A stretch of 64,000 nt of DNA, taken from Winogradskya humida. Its GTDB lineage: Bacteria > Actinomycetota > Actinomycetes > Mycobacteriales > Micromonosporaceae. Position 1 is the stretch's first letter, and each line of letters opens with the position of its first letter. Shown piece by piece: positions 52,470-61,640 of this stretch. The notes under the pieces were generated by a model. That model saw only the letters and a program-made list of their open reading frames with translations, did no database searches and was not told the DNA's origin. The stretch is from contig NZ_BOMN01000086.1 of NCBI RefSeq assembly GCF_016862215.1, positions 124,001-188,000 of the forward strand, in the 5' to 3' direction. Position numbers and translations under genes: made by a program.

Positions 52470-53039
52470 GATCATCTCGAGGCTCCACGTCAGCCGCCCG
52501 GCGCCCAGGTCGTCGACCACCGACGTCAGCCAGGTGATCTCGGCCCGCAGCATCGCCACCCGGTATTCGTCCTCGATCAGGAAGATGCGGGGCATTCCCG
52601 GCGGCGCCTGCGCCTCGATCTCTGCCAGTCGTGCCTGTTGCGCCGCTGTCCGGCGTACCAACAAATCCCGCATTTGATCGGGGTCGAGACTGACGGCGAA
52701 GGCGAGCGCCGCCGGGAACTCGGGGAACTCCCGGGCCGGCGTGGGGAGCGCCGCGGTCAGCCAGAGACGCAGCGCCTCGCTGCCCGCTGAAGTGATCTCG
52801 TAGACGGTCCGTTCGGGCCGTCCGGCCTCGCGTGCCGTGCCGCCGGGCCGGGCCAGACCGTCGCGCACCAGCCGGTCCAATGCCTGGTAGACGCTGTTGC
52901 GCTGGGCCACGTTGACCAATTGGTCCTGCCCGCGCTCCTTGATCATCTGCTGCATCCGGTAGGGGTGCATCGGCGCCTCGGACAGCAGCGCCAGCAGCAC
53001 CATCGCCAGCGGGGCGCGACGCGATGGGGCGGAGGTCAT
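52443..53039 (-). CDS. PadR-family transcriptional regulator
   Basis: 198 residues. N-terminal winged helix: LAMVLLALLSEAPMHPYRMQQMIKERG, NSVYQALDRLVRDGLARPG, RTVYEITSAGSEALRLWL; C-terminal helical dimer domain (DLLVRRTAAQQARLAEIE). Divergent from the FAD monooxygenase across 55 bases carrying a palindrome, so it probably represses that gene and itself. Its 3' end overlaps meaB by 27 bases. Confidence 0.92.
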   Translation of the reverse strand: MTSAPSRRAPLAMVLLALLSEAPMHPYRMQQMIKERGQDQLVNVAQRNSVYQALDRLVRDGLARPGGTAREAGRPERTVYEITSAGSEALRLWLTAALPTPAREFPEFPAALAFAVSLDPDQMRDLLVRRTAAQQARLAEIEAQAPPGMPRIFLIEDEYRVAMLRAEITWLTSVVDDLGAGRLTWSLEMISETLAEFG

Positions 53040-53067
53040 GGTCGACAGCCTAAGGGGCTTGCCGGCT

Positions 53068-53103
53068 CTTAGTCATAAGATGCATAGTCATTACATGACT
53101 AAG
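53068..53103. promoter_or_regulatory. palindromic operator between padR and the monooxygenase
   Basis: Perfect 9-bp inverted repeat CTTAGTCAT (53068-53076) and ATGACTAAG (53095-53103) with 18 bases between; the right arm covers the monooxygenase start codon. A further AGTCAT at 53085-53090 gives a direct repeat of the left half. Suits a dimeric PadR blocking both divergent promoters. Confidence 0.7.
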
Positions 53104-54276
53104 ACCGCGATCGTGGCGGGCGGCGGGATCGCCGGGACCGTCGCCGCCCTTGCCCTGCACCGCGCCGGGTTCACCCCGCACATCTACGAGGCCGGCGACG
53201 GCGACGAGACCGGCGCGTTCGTGACCGTCGCCGCCAACGGGCTCAACGCGCTGCGCGACCTCGACCTCGACCCGGCGCAGCTGCTGGCCGCGGGTTTCGC
53301 CACGCCCCGGATGCAGCTGCGGGGCGGGAAGGGCCAGTTCCTGGCGGAACTTCCGCTGGGGGACACGACGACGACCATCCGCCGGGCCGATCTCTATCAA
53401 GGCCTTCGTGATCTGGTACGCGCTGCCGACATCCCGATCACCTACGGCAAACGCCTGGTCAGCGCCGTTCCGGACGGCGCCGGGGTGCGGGTCGGATTCG
53501 AAGACGGCTTGGAGGTACGCGGGGAGCTGCTCATCGGTGCCGACGGGCTGAACTCGCGTACCAGAAAAGCCCTGGACCCGGCCGCACCCGCCCCGCGCTA
53601 CCTGGGGCTCCTCAATGCCGGCGGATTCACGGACGGCCCGGTCAAGGACGCGCCTGAGTTCTCCCGCGGCGGAAAACCCATGCAACTGCCCGAAGCCGGC
53701 GTGATGCAGATGGCGTTCGGTCGGCAGGCGTTCTTCGGCTGGGCGACCGCCCCGGACGGCTCGGTGTGGTGGTTCGCCAACCCGGCCCGCCGCGAGCCGG
53801 TCGAGCGTGGGGAGTTCACCGCGACGAGCTGGCGCGCCTATCTGCTGGACGTGTTCGCCGACGACCCGTTCCCCGCCCGCGAGCTGATCGGCGCCACCAG
53901 CACCGCGCTCGGCCCGTGGAACACCTGGGACGTGCCACGGCTGCCGGTGTGGCACGACGACCGGATCGTGCTCGTCGGCGACGCGGCCCACGCGGTGTCC
54001 CCGTCGTCCGGGCAGGGCGCGTCGATGGCGATCGAGGACGCGGTGGTTCTCGGCCGGTGCCTGGGCGCTGAACAGATCCCGGCCGCGCTCTCGGCGTACG
54101 AAAGAATCCGCAGGCCAAGGGTCGAGAGAGTGGTCGCCTACGGCAAGCGCAGCGGTAGTACCAAGACCGCGGGTCCGATCGGCGCGAAGGTCCGGGACGC
54201 CCTCACCCCGCTGATCATGCGGATGCTCTACCGCAGGGGCAATCCGCAGGCCTGGATCCTGGATCACAGGGTGTAA
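53095..54276 (+). CDS. FAD-dependent aromatic-type monooxygenase
   Basis: 393 residues from the ATG at 53095. Class A flavin monooxygenase: dinucleotide motif AIVAGGGIAGTVAALALHRAG, DG motif LLIGADGLNSRTRK, and IVLVGDAAHAVSPSSGQGASMAIEDA. Tetracycline/salicylate-hydroxylase-like, so it may modify an aromatic compound or antibiotic; PadR control fits that. No ribosome site can be separated from the operator. An element at 53651-53693 (PEFSRGGKPMQLPE) is shared with the epimerase gene and may be an insertion between two beta strands. Confidence 0.9.
   Translation: MTKTAIVAGGGIAGTVAALALHRAGFTPHIYEAGDGDETGAFVTVAANGLNALRDLDLDPAQLLAAGFATPRMQLRGGKGQFLAELPLGDTTTTIRRADLYQGLRDLVRAADIPITYGKRLVSAVPDGAGVRVGFEDGLEVRGELLIGADGLNSRTRKALDPAAPAPRYLGLLNAGGFTDGPVKDAPEFSRGGKPMQLPEAGVMQMAFGRQAFFGWATAPDGSVWWFANPARREPVERGEFTATSWRAYLLDVFADDPFPARELIGATSTALGPWNTWDVPRLPVWHDDRIVLVGDAAHAVSPSSGQGASMAIEDAVVLGRCLGAEQIPAALSAYERIRRPRVERVVAYGKRSGSTKTAGPIGAKVRDALTPLIMRMLYRRGNPQAWILDHRV
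53651..53693 (+). repeat. 43-bp shared in-frame element, copy 2
   Basis: Inside the monooxygenase frame, codes for APEFSRGGKPMQLPE. 38 of 43 bases equal the reverse complement of 50058-50100; the longest exact blocks are 16 and 14 bases. Flanking codons (VKDA before, AGVMQM after) continue the enzyme. Confidence 0.8.
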
Positions 54277-54338
54277 ATCTTCAATCCGAGTACCCGGCGG
54301 CCGAATGGACGAGGCGGAAATCGGCGGGAGGGGATCGG

Positions 54339-55856
54339 GTGTTCAGGGATCGGCTGTGGCGTCGTGACCCGTTGCTGGTCGCGCTCGTCGTCCTGATCCT
54401 GGTCTCGTTCTCCGGGTTCGCGCTGCGCCGGGCGCCCGCCGGCCCGCAGGTGGCGGTGTTCTGGCTGCTCATGCTCGCGGTGCAGGGATGTTTCGCGGTC
54501 TGCTCCTGGCGGGTCGCAGCTTCGATGCCCGGCACCTCCGCGCGTGCCCTCGCCGGGCGGCGCATGTGGCGGTACTTCGGTGCGGCGGGTGCGGTGCTCG
54601 TGCTGGGCAACGTGGTGCAGCTCGGCGTCACCGCCCGCGACGCCACTTCCTACGACGCGGTGGCCGGCACGGGCCTGCAGCTCGTCTCGATCGCGGTCGG
54701 GATCGCGCTGATGGTCGGCGGCCTGCTCAGGTACCCGCTCGGTGGCATGGGCCGGGCCCAGCGGCTGCGGCTGCGCATCGACGTCGGCACCGTGATGGCC
54801 GCCGCCACGACGTTCGGGCTGTGGGTCTTCCAGCCCCCGGCCGGGGAGCACGATCTGGCCTGGGCGCTGCAGACGGGCATCGCCGTGCTGGTCCAGCCGG
54901 GGCTGTTCCTGGTGGCGATCTTCGCCGTGGTCAAGATCGTGCTGGGCGGCCGCTCGCCGTTCACCCCCGCGGCCGGGGTTCTCTACGGCGCGGCCGCGGT
55001 CCTGCAGGCCGGGTTGCAGGCCGTGCCGGTGACGCTCTACCTCGATCAGGGATTCCGGCCGTGGCTGTTCGCGGCGAACGTGGCCGGGAGCGGGCTGATC
55101 GCGATCGGCGCGCGGGTGCAGGAGCGCCAGGTGCGGGCCGGGTCGGGGCGCCACGGCCGGGCGGAGGCGGAGCGGCCGTACAGCCCGCTGCCGTACGCCG
55201 CGATGGCCTCGGTCTGGCTCCTGGCCTTCGGGATGCTCGCGTTCCACGGCCTGGCCTGGCGGTCCTGGGTGGTGCTGGCCGGGGCGGCGGTGACAACCGT
55301 GCTGGTGACCGCGCGTCAGGTGGCCGCCTTCCGGCACATCTCCGAGCTGCTGCGCGAGCGGGACGCGCTGACCTCCCGGCTGACCGACCTCGCCTATCAC
55401 GACGGGCTGACCAGGCTCGCGAACCGGGGGCAGTTCATGAGCCGGCTGCACGAGGCGATCGCCGCGGGGTCGGTGACCGTCTTCCTGATCGACCTGGACG
55501 ACTTCAAGCCCGTCAACGACGCCTACGGGCACGCGAGCGGCGACCAGTTGCTGATCGAGGTGGCGAATCGGTTGCGGGCGTGCGTACGCGCCGGTGACCT
55601 CGTCGCACGGCTCGGCGGTGACGAGTTCGCCGTGCTCGTGGAGGGGCTCCCCGAGGACCGCCGGGCCGGGGTGGCGAACGGGCTGGCCCTGGCGCTGCAC
55701 GGCACGGTCCGCATCGGCGCCGCCGAGGTGTCACTGAGCGCAAGCGTCGGCATGGCCACCGGTAAGTACGGCACCTCCGACCCGGACAGCCTGTTACATG
55801 AGGCCGATATGGCGATGTACGCGGCGAAGGAATCCCGCCGCGAGCTCATATATTGA
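54339..55856 (+). CDS. membrane-bound diguanylate cyclase
   Basis: 505 residues from a GTG (GGGAGGGG site). Nine to ten membrane helices in about 10-335 form a likely sensor of hydrophobic or envelope signals. The GGDEF domain (about 345-500) has DGLTRLANRGQF, an intact RLGGDEFAV, and the inhibitory site RAGD five residues before it, so product feedback is expected. No EAL domain. It lies upstream of the sugar-binding protein gene (80-base gap) on the same strand. Confidence 0.92.
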   Translation: MFRDRLWRRDPLLVALVVLILVSFSGFALRRAPAGPQVAVFWLLMLAVQGCFAVCSWRVAASMPGTSARALAGRRMWRYFGAAGAVLVLGNVVQLGVTARDATSYDAVAGTGLQLVSIAVGIALMVGGLLRYPLGGMGRAQRLRLRIDVGTVMAAATTFGLWVFQPPAGEHDLAWALQTGIAVLVQPGLFLVAIFAVVKIVLGGRSPFTPAAGVLYGAAAVLQAGLQAVPVTLYLDQGFRPWLFAANVAGSGLIAIGARVQERQVRAGSGRHGRAEAERPYSPLPYAAMASVWLLAFGMLAFHGLAWRSWVVLAGAAVTTVLVTARQVAAFRHISELLRERDALTSRLTDLAYHDGLTRLANRGQFMSRLHEAIAAGSVTVFLIDLDDFKPVNDAYGHASGDQLLIEVANRLRACVRAGDLVARLGGDEFAVLVEGLPEDRRAGVANGLALALHGTVRIGAAEVSLSASVGMATGKYGTSDPDSLLHEADMAMYAAKESRRELIY

Positions 55857-55936
55857 TCTTTACCGCTGTTTCTCCCATGGTTGCTCAGCGATTTTGCCTG
55901 GTAACGTGGCCGCCCACCGGCCTGGAGGATCATGCG

Positions 55937-57043
55937 ATGCGCTCGAGGATCTCTGTACTGGCCGCCGCGGGTCTGATCGCCCTCGGCGGGCTCACCGCCT
56001 GCACGAGCGGCGGGAGCGACACCACCACCTCGAGCGGCAGCAAGGTCAGCGGGCCCGGCAAGGTCGGCGTCATCCTGCCCGACACCGAGACCTCCCAGCG
56101 CTGGGGCACGGACGACCCGAAGCTGCTCAAGGCCGCGTTCGCCGCGGCCGACGTGCCGGTCGACATCCAGAACGCCGACGGCGACAAGGAGAAGTTCAAG
56201 CGCATCGCCGACGAGATGATCTCCGGCGGCGCCAAGGTGCTGATGATCGTCAACCTCGACTCCGCGAGCGGCAAGGCCGTGCTCGACGAGGCCAGGGCCG
56301 CCGGGGTCAAGACGATTGACTACGACCGGCTCACGCTCAACGGCGGCGCCGACTACTACGTCAGCTTCGACAACAAGGCCGTGGGCGAGCTGCAGGGCAA
56401 GGGCCTCGTGCAGTGCCTGACCGCGAAGGGCGTCAAGGTCCCCAAGATCGCCGAGCTCAACGGCTCGCCGGACGACAACAACGCCACCCTGTTCAAGGCC
56501 GGCTACGACTCGATCCTGCAGCCGCTCTACGACGACGCCGTCTATCTCAAGGGCCCGGACCAGGCCGTCGCCGACTGGGACAACGACGAGGCGACCGTGG
56601 TCTTCCGGGAGATGTGGAACCAGACCGGCAAGGGCATCAACGGGGTGCTGGCGGCCAACGACGGGCTCGCCAACTCGGTGATCCAGATCCTGCGCCAGAG
56701 CGGGAAGAACGGCGAGGTCCCGGTCACCGGCCAGGACGCCACGGTCCCCGGCCTGCAGAACGTGCTCGCAGGCGACCAGTGCATGACGGTCTACAAGCCG
56801 ATCAAGAAGGAAGCCGACGCGGCCGCCGACCTGGCGATCAAGCTGTACAAGGGCGAACAGGCCACCGCGGCCGGCCGGGTCAAGGACACCGAATCCGGCG
56901 CGTACGTCCCCTCGGTGCTGTTGCAACCGCAGGCGATCTTCAAGAAGGACGTCGGCTCCGTGATCAGCGACCACTTCGTCGAGAAGAAGGCCGTCTGCGC
57001 GGGCCGCTTCGCCGCGTTCTGCGCTCCCAACGGCATCAAGTAG
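55937..57043 (+). CDS. sugar ABC transporter substrate-binding lipoprotein
   Basis: 368 residues from the ATG at 55937 (GGAGGATC site); the longer frame is rejected. Signal peptide with lipobox LTAC (Cys22). Type I periplasmic-binding fold of the XylF/ribose family: GKVGVILPDTETSQRWGTDDPKLLKAAF, IVNLDSASGKAVLDEARAAGVKTIDYDR, GVLAANDGLANSVI, VTGQDATVPGLQNVLAGDQCMTVYKP. No permease or ATPase genes lie beside it, so it either serves a distant transporter or acts as a ligand-sensing receptor between two c-di-GMP genes. Confidence 0.92.
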   Translation: MRSRISVLAAAGLIALGGLTACTSGGSDTTTSSGSKVSGPGKVGVILPDTETSQRWGTDDPKLLKAAFAAADVPVDIQNADGDKEKFKRIADEMISGGAKVLMIVNLDSASGKAVLDEARAAGVKTIDYDRLTLNGGADYYVSFDNKAVGELQGKGLVQCLTAKGVKVPKIAELNGSPDDNNATLFKAGYDSILQPLYDDAVYLKGPDQAVADWDNDEATVVFREMWNQTGKGINGVLAANDGLANSVIQILRQSGKNGEVPVTGQDATVPGLQNVLAGDQCMTVYKPIKKEADAAADLAIKLYKGEQATAAGRVKDTESGAYVPSVLLQPQAIFKKDVGSVISDHFVEKKAVCAGRFAAFCAPNGIK

Positions 57044-57134
57044 GCGCTGCCTCACACGGCATTTCTCCGAAGGTCGGCGCCCTTTTGGCCGACATGTGCG
57101 GTGCCAGTTGGTTGCCGTACCCGGGAGTAAATGC

Positions 57135-59372
57135 ATGCGTCGCCGCCTCCGCCCTGTTGCGTGGGTGGCGTTCGCGCTGGTCCAGGCCGGTCTGTACGTT
57201 TTCCCGGCGCATGCCGTCCTGATCTACAGCCTCTGCATGATGGTCGCGACCGCGACCGGCGCCGTGCTGCACGGGCTCTTCGCGCTCAGTCGCCGCGGTC
57301 ACGCGCGCCGGGTCTGGACGATCACCTCGATCGGCCTGGCGTGCTGGGCCTTCGCCGAGATCTCCGTCGGCATCGGGGCGGCCGTTACCGGTCACGCCGG
57401 TGGTCGCGGGACCGCTGCCACCGTGCTCAACCTCGCCGCGTTCGGTTTCGCGGTCGCCGGGATGCTCTCCATACCGACCGCGCCCCGCGGTGCCGGCGGC
57501 AAGCTGCGGATGGTCTTCGACGGCATAGTCGCCGCCTGTGCGCTCATGGGCGCGGTCTGGGTGCTGCTGTTCGGGCCGCTCAGCCGGATCGAGAGTCCTT
57601 CCGACGCGATCGTCGACCTCAGTTACCCGGTGCTCGCCGCGGGTGTGCTCGCCATCGCGCTGGTGCTGCTCAGCGGGCAGTCGTTGCGGCGGCGTAGCGC
57701 GATGACGGTGGTCACCGGTGGTGTGGTCGTGCTGACCGTGACGCTGCTGGTGGAGGTCGTCGCGAACGTCTTCGGCATCGGCTGGCTGCACCCGGCGGTG
57801 CACGGCGGCTTCATCGCGGCTGCCGGGATCCTCGCCGCGGCGCCGTTCTCGAGCCTGCCCGAGGGCGAGGAGCGGGTGTGGGCGCCGTCGACGCGGTTCG
57901 GCAATCTGGTTCCGTACGCCCCCGTGGTGATCTTCATCGGGGTCGGCGTGACGTTCGTGATCCAGGGGCGCACGTTCGACACCGGGACCGTGCTCGCCGT
58001 GGTCGTCCTGGTGGTCGCCGTCTTCGGCCGCCAGTTCGTCGAGCTCCGGCTCAACGCCGCGCTCAGCCGCAGTCTGGTCCGGGAGCGCGAGCGGTTCGCC
58101 CACGACGCCGCGCACGACACGCTGACCGGGCTCGCCAACCGCGCCAGGCTCACCGCCGAGCTCGCCAAGGACCCGGTGGCCGCGCTGCTCCTGGTCGACC
58201 TCGACGGCTTCAAGGCGGTCAACGACACGTTCGGGCACGCCACCGGCGACAAACTGCTGATCACCGTGGCGCAGCGGCTGCGGGACGCGGTGGGCGACGA
58301 CGCGCTGCCGGCCCGGCTCGGCGGTGACGAGTTCGCGGTGCTGGTCCGGCACGGTGACGTCGACGACGCCCGGGGCATGGCCCGCGCGATCCTGGACCGG
58401 CTGGGCGAGCCCGGTCTGCCCGCCGCGGTCGGTGCCAGCATCGGCATCGCGACCGCCGCCGCGGCTGAGGATCGCGACCACCTGCTGCACGAGGCCGACA
58501 TGGCCATGTACGAGGCCAAGAACAACGGCAAGGGCACCTACAAGGTGTACGACCGGGAGCTCGCCGCCCTCGCCGAGCAGCGCCGCCGGTTGCAGGCCGA
58601 GCTCGCCGTGGCGCTCGCCGAGGGGCAACTGTTCGTCGCGTACCAGCCGGTGGTCGACCTGGCCAGCGGTGCCTCGCACGCCGCCGAGGCACTCGTGCGC
58701 TGGCGGCACCCGACCCGCGGCCCGATCCAGCCCGACGACTTCCTGCCCGCCGCCGAGGACGCCGGACTGCTCGTGGAGATCGACCGCTGGGTGCTCGACG
58801 CGGCGGCGGCTCAGCTCGCGGAGTGGCGTCAGATCGATCCGGCGTACACGATCGCGGTGAACCTGTCGGTGGCGTACCTGGTCTCCGGGCGGGTGGTCGA
58901 GGACGTCCGCACGGCGCTGCGCGAGCACGGACTGCCGGGCAACTCGCTGACCGTCGAGGTGACCGAGTCGTCGCTGATCGCGGATCTGGACGCGGCGGCC
59001 ACCACGCTGCGTGAGGTGAAGGCGCTGGGCGTACGCATCTCGCTGGACGACTTCGGTGTGGGCTACTCGTCGCTGACCTACCTGCGCAAGCTCCCGGTCG
59101 ACGTGGTGAAGATCGATCGCTCCTTCGTCCGCGAGCTGGCCTGGGACAACAAGGCGAAGGTGCTGTTCAAGGCGGTGCTGGACCTGGTCCACGCGCTCGG
59201 TCTGACCTGCGTCGCCGAGGGCATCGAGGAGCCGCGGCAGCTGGGCCAGCTGCTGGCCATGGGCTGCGCCCGCGGTCAGGGATATCTGTTCTCACCGCCG
59301 GTGACCGCCGACCTCGTCCAGATCGGCCCGCACCGCCCCAGGGCCCGGATGACGGCCTCTTCCAAGACTTAA
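57135..59372 (+). CDS. membrane-bound GGDEF-EAL c-di-GMP enzyme
   Basis: 745 residues from the ATG at 57135 (GGGAG site). About eight membrane helices (10-320). GGDEF domain (about 335-480) with DTLTGLANRARL and intact LGGDEFAVL; the inhibitory RxxD is absent (GDDA). EAL domain (about 490-735) with AEALVRW, AVNLS, VEVTES, DDFGVGYSS, VKIDRSF and AEGIEE, all residues needed for phosphodiesterase activity. It may therefore both make and break c-di-GMP or be controlled one way by the N-terminal sensor. Confidence 0.94.
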   Translation: MRRRLRPVAWVAFALVQAGLYVFPAHAVLIYSLCMMVATATGAVLHGLFALSRRGHARRVWTITSIGLACWAFAEISVGIGAAVTGHAGGRGTAATVLNLAAFGFAVAGMLSIPTAPRGAGGKLRMVFDGIVAACALMGAVWVLLFGPLSRIESPSDAIVDLSYPVLAAGVLAIALVLLSGQSLRRRSAMTVVTGGVVVLTVTLLVEVVANVFGIGWLHPAVHGGFIAAAGILAAAPFSSLPEGEERVWAPSTRFGNLVPYAPVVIFIGVGVTFVIQGRTFDTGTVLAVVVLVVAVFGRQFVELRLNAALSRSLVRERERFAHDAAHDTLTGLANRARLTAELAKDPVAALLLVDLDGFKAVNDTFGHATGDKLLITVAQRLRDAVGDDALPARLGGDEFAVLVRHGDVDDARGMARAILDRLGEPGLPAAVGASIGIATAAAAEDRDHLLHEADMAMYEAKNNGKGTYKVYDRELAALAEQRRRLQAELAVALAEGQLFVAYQPVVDLASGASHAAEALVRWRHPTRGPIQPDDFLPAAEDAGLLVEIDRWVLDAAAAQLAEWRQIDPAYTIAVNLSVAYLVSGRVVEDVRTALREHGLPGNSLTVEVTESSLIADLDAAATTLREVKALGVRISLDDFGVGYSSLTYLRKLPVDVVKIDRSFVRELAWDNKAKVLFKAVLDLVHALGLTCVAEGIEEPRQLGQLLAMGCARGQGYLFSPPVTADLVQIGPHRPRARMTASSKT

Positions 59373-59403
59373 TGATCGTTCAGTGTTGCCCTACGATGGG
59401 CGC

Positions 59404-61077
59404 ATGGACGCAGCCGACATAACCGCCGGACGCGAGCGGTGGCAGAAGCGGTACGACGCCGCACGCAAGCGCGACGCCGACTTCACCACGCTCTCCGGAT
59501 TGCCCGTCGACCCGGTCTACGGGCCGGCGCCCGGTGACACGGTGGACGACTTCGAGCGGATCGGATGGCCGGGCGAGTTCCCGTACACCCGGGGCCTCTA
59601 TCCCACCGGCTACCGCGGGCGGACCTGGACCATCCGGCAGTTCGCGGGGTTCGGCAACGCGCGGCAGACCAACGAGCGCTACAAGATGATCCTGGCCGCG
59701 GGTGGCGGCGGGCTCAGCGTCGCGTTCGACATGCCGACCCTGATGGGCCGCGACTCCGACGAGCCCGAATCGCTCGGCGAGGTCGGCCACTGCGGCGTCG
59801 CGATCGACTCGGCCGCCGACATGGACGTGCTCTTCGACGGCATCCCCCTGCAGGACGTCACGACCAGCATGACCATCTCCGGCCCGGCGGTCCCGGTCTT
59901 CTGCATGTACCTCGTCGCCGCCGAACGCCAGGGCGCCGACCTCAGCAAACTCGACGGCACGCTGCAAACCGACATCTTCAAGGAATACATCGCGCAGAAG
60001 GAGTGGCTCTTCACCCCGGAGCCGCACCTGCGCCTGATCGGCGACCTGATGCAGTGGTGCGCGGCCGAGATCCCGCACTACAAGCCGCTGTCGGTCTCCG
60101 GTTACCACATCCGTGAGGCCGGGTCGACCGCCGCTCAGGAGCTCGCGTACACCCTGGCGGACGGTTTCGGCTACGTCGAGCTGGGCCTGTCCCGCGGCCT
60201 GGACGTCAACCAGTTCGCGCCCGGGCTGAGCTTCTTCTTCGACGCGCACGTCGACTTCTTCGAGGAGATCGCCAAGTTCCGGGCCGCCCGCCGGCTCTGG
60301 GCCCGGCACCTGCGCGACGACTACGGCGCGACCAGCGAAAAGGCCCTCTGGCTCAAGTTCCACACCCAGACCGCGGGGGTCTCGCTCACTGCGCAACAGC
60401 CGGTCAACAATGTTGTACGCACAGCGGTCGAAGCGCTCGCCGCTGTGCTCGGTGGCACCAACTCGCTGCACACCAACGCGCTGGACGAGACCCTCGCCCT
60501 GCCCACCGACGAGTCCGCCGAGATCGCGCTGCGCACCCAGCAGGTGCTGATGGAGGAGACCGGGGTGACCAACGTGGCCGACCCGCTCGGCGGCTCGTGG
60601 TACCTCGAGGCGCTCACCGACCGGATCGAGGCCGAGGCGGAGGAGATCTTCGCCCGGATCCGCGAGCTGGGCGAGGACGGCACGATCACCGCCGGCATCC
60701 TGCGGGGCATCGAGGACGGCTGGTTCACCGCCAACATCGCCGAGGCCGCCTTCTCCTATCAGCAGTCGGTCGAGAAGGGCGAGAAGCGGATCGTCGGCGT
60801 CAACGTGCACACCGGCACGGTTGCCAAGGACCTGGAGATCCTTCGCGTCTCGCATGAGGTCGAGCTGCAGCAGCGGCGCGAGCTCAGTGGTCGCAAGGAC
60901 GGCCGTGATTCCGTACGCGTGAAGCACGCTCTTGATCGTCTTATCGAAGCCGCGCGCAGCGGCGAGAACATGATCCCCGCGATGCTGGACGCCGCCCGGG
61001 CCGAGGCCACGCTGGGCGAGATCTGCGGCGTGCTCAAGGACGAGTGGGGCATCTACCGCGAGCCCGCCCGCTTCTAG
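59404..61077 (+). CDS. icmA: isobutyryl-CoA mutase large subunit (B12-dependent acyl-CoA mutase)
   Basis: 557 residues from the ATG at 59404. Catalytic TIM barrel of the methylmalonyl-CoA mutase family without the B12-binding domain, so a separate small subunit (icmB) must be encoded elsewhere. Two positions separate isobutyryl- from methylmalonyl-CoA mutase: Phe80 (WTIRQF) and Gln198 (KEYIAQKE) match the isobutyryl type (Tyr and Arg in methylmalonyl mutases). SGYHIREAG holds the catalytic His. Interconverts isobutyryl- and n-butyryl-CoA, linking valine breakdown and butyrate supply. MeaB (51504) and the adenosyltransferase (29050) could service it. Confidence 0.92.
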   Translation: MDAADITAGRERWQKRYDAARKRDADFTTLSGLPVDPVYGPAPGDTVDDFERIGWPGEFPYTRGLYPTGYRGRTWTIRQFAGFGNARQTNERYKMILAAGGGGLSVAFDMPTLMGRDSDEPESLGEVGHCGVAIDSAADMDVLFDGIPLQDVTTSMTISGPAVPVFCMYLVAAERQGADLSKLDGTLQTDIFKEYIAQKEWLFTPEPHLRLIGDLMQWCAAEIPHYKPLSVSGYHIREAGSTAAQELAYTLADGFGYVELGLSRGLDVNQFAPGLSFFFDAHVDFFEEIAKFRAARRLWARHLRDDYGATSEKALWLKFHTQTAGVSLTAQQPVNNVVRTAVEALAAVLGGTNSLHTNALDETLALPTDESAEIALRTQQVLMEETGVTNVADPLGGSWYLEALTDRIEAEAEEIFARIRELGEDGTITAGILRGIEDGWFTANIAEAAFSYQQSVEKGEKRIVGVNVHTGTVAKDLEILRVSHEVELQQRRELSGRKDGRDSVRVKHALDRLIEAARSGENMIPAMLDAARAEATLGEICGVLKDEWGIYREPARF

Positions 61078-61640
61078 GCCTTCAGGCCCTTCAGCATGAT
61101 GTCGAGATAGCGGTCGGCGGCCTCATCCTGGTCGCCGCCGCTGCGGACCGCGTACTGGACCCCGCACGTGAGGCGGCGCACGTCGTCCGGCGTCACGTCC
61201 GGGCGCAGGACCCCGGCCTGCCGGGCGCGCTCGATCACCTGCAGCGACACCCTGCCGAGCTCCTTGCTGAGCACCAGGGTCTCGGTGCACTCGAACGTCG
61301 GCGCGGCGAGCACCTTCGCGAGGGCGGCGTCGGTGAGCTGGCTGCGCAGGCCGGCGCGGAGCAGGTTGGTCAGTCCCTCGGCGACGTCCGGGTTCTCCGC
61401 CGCCTTCTTCGCCTCGTCGACCAGGGCGCGGTAGCTCTCCTCGGCCAGTGACTCCAGCAGCGCCTCGCGCGTGGCGAAGTGCCTGTACATGGTGCCCACC
61501 CCGACGCCCGCCTCCTTGGCGATGGCGTTCATCGGCAGCTCCAGGTCGCCCGCCGCGATGCGGTCCCGGGCGGCGGTGAGCATGCGGGTGCGTACCCGGG
61601 CGGAATCTGCTCGCAGCGACACCCTCCGAGGATATCTCAT
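61074..61640 (-). CDS. TetR-family transcriptional repressor
   Basis: 188 residues. HTH: ARDRIAAGDLELPMNAIAKEAGVGVGTMYRHFATREALLESL, then a helical ligand domain. The ATG at 61640 lacks a strong ribosome site; a GTG at 61622 is the alternative. Divergent from an SDR gene, with an array of 6-bp half-sites between them. Overlaps the end of icmA by 4 bases. Confidence 0.93.
   Translation of the reverse strand: MRYPRRVSLRADSARVRTRMLTAARDRIAAGDLELPMNAIAKEAGVGVGTMYRHFATREALLESLAEESYRALVDEAKKAAENPDVAEGLTNLLRAGLRSQLTDAALAKVLAAPTFECTETLVLSKELGRVSLQVIERARQAGVLRPDVTPDDVRRLTCGVQYAVRSGGDQDEAADRYLDIMLKGLKA

Noticed and set aside
57044..57134. Repeat of the AGGATCATGC start region between binding protein and GGDEF-EAL gene
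   Set aside because: Only general similarity of ribosome sites; not a real repeat.
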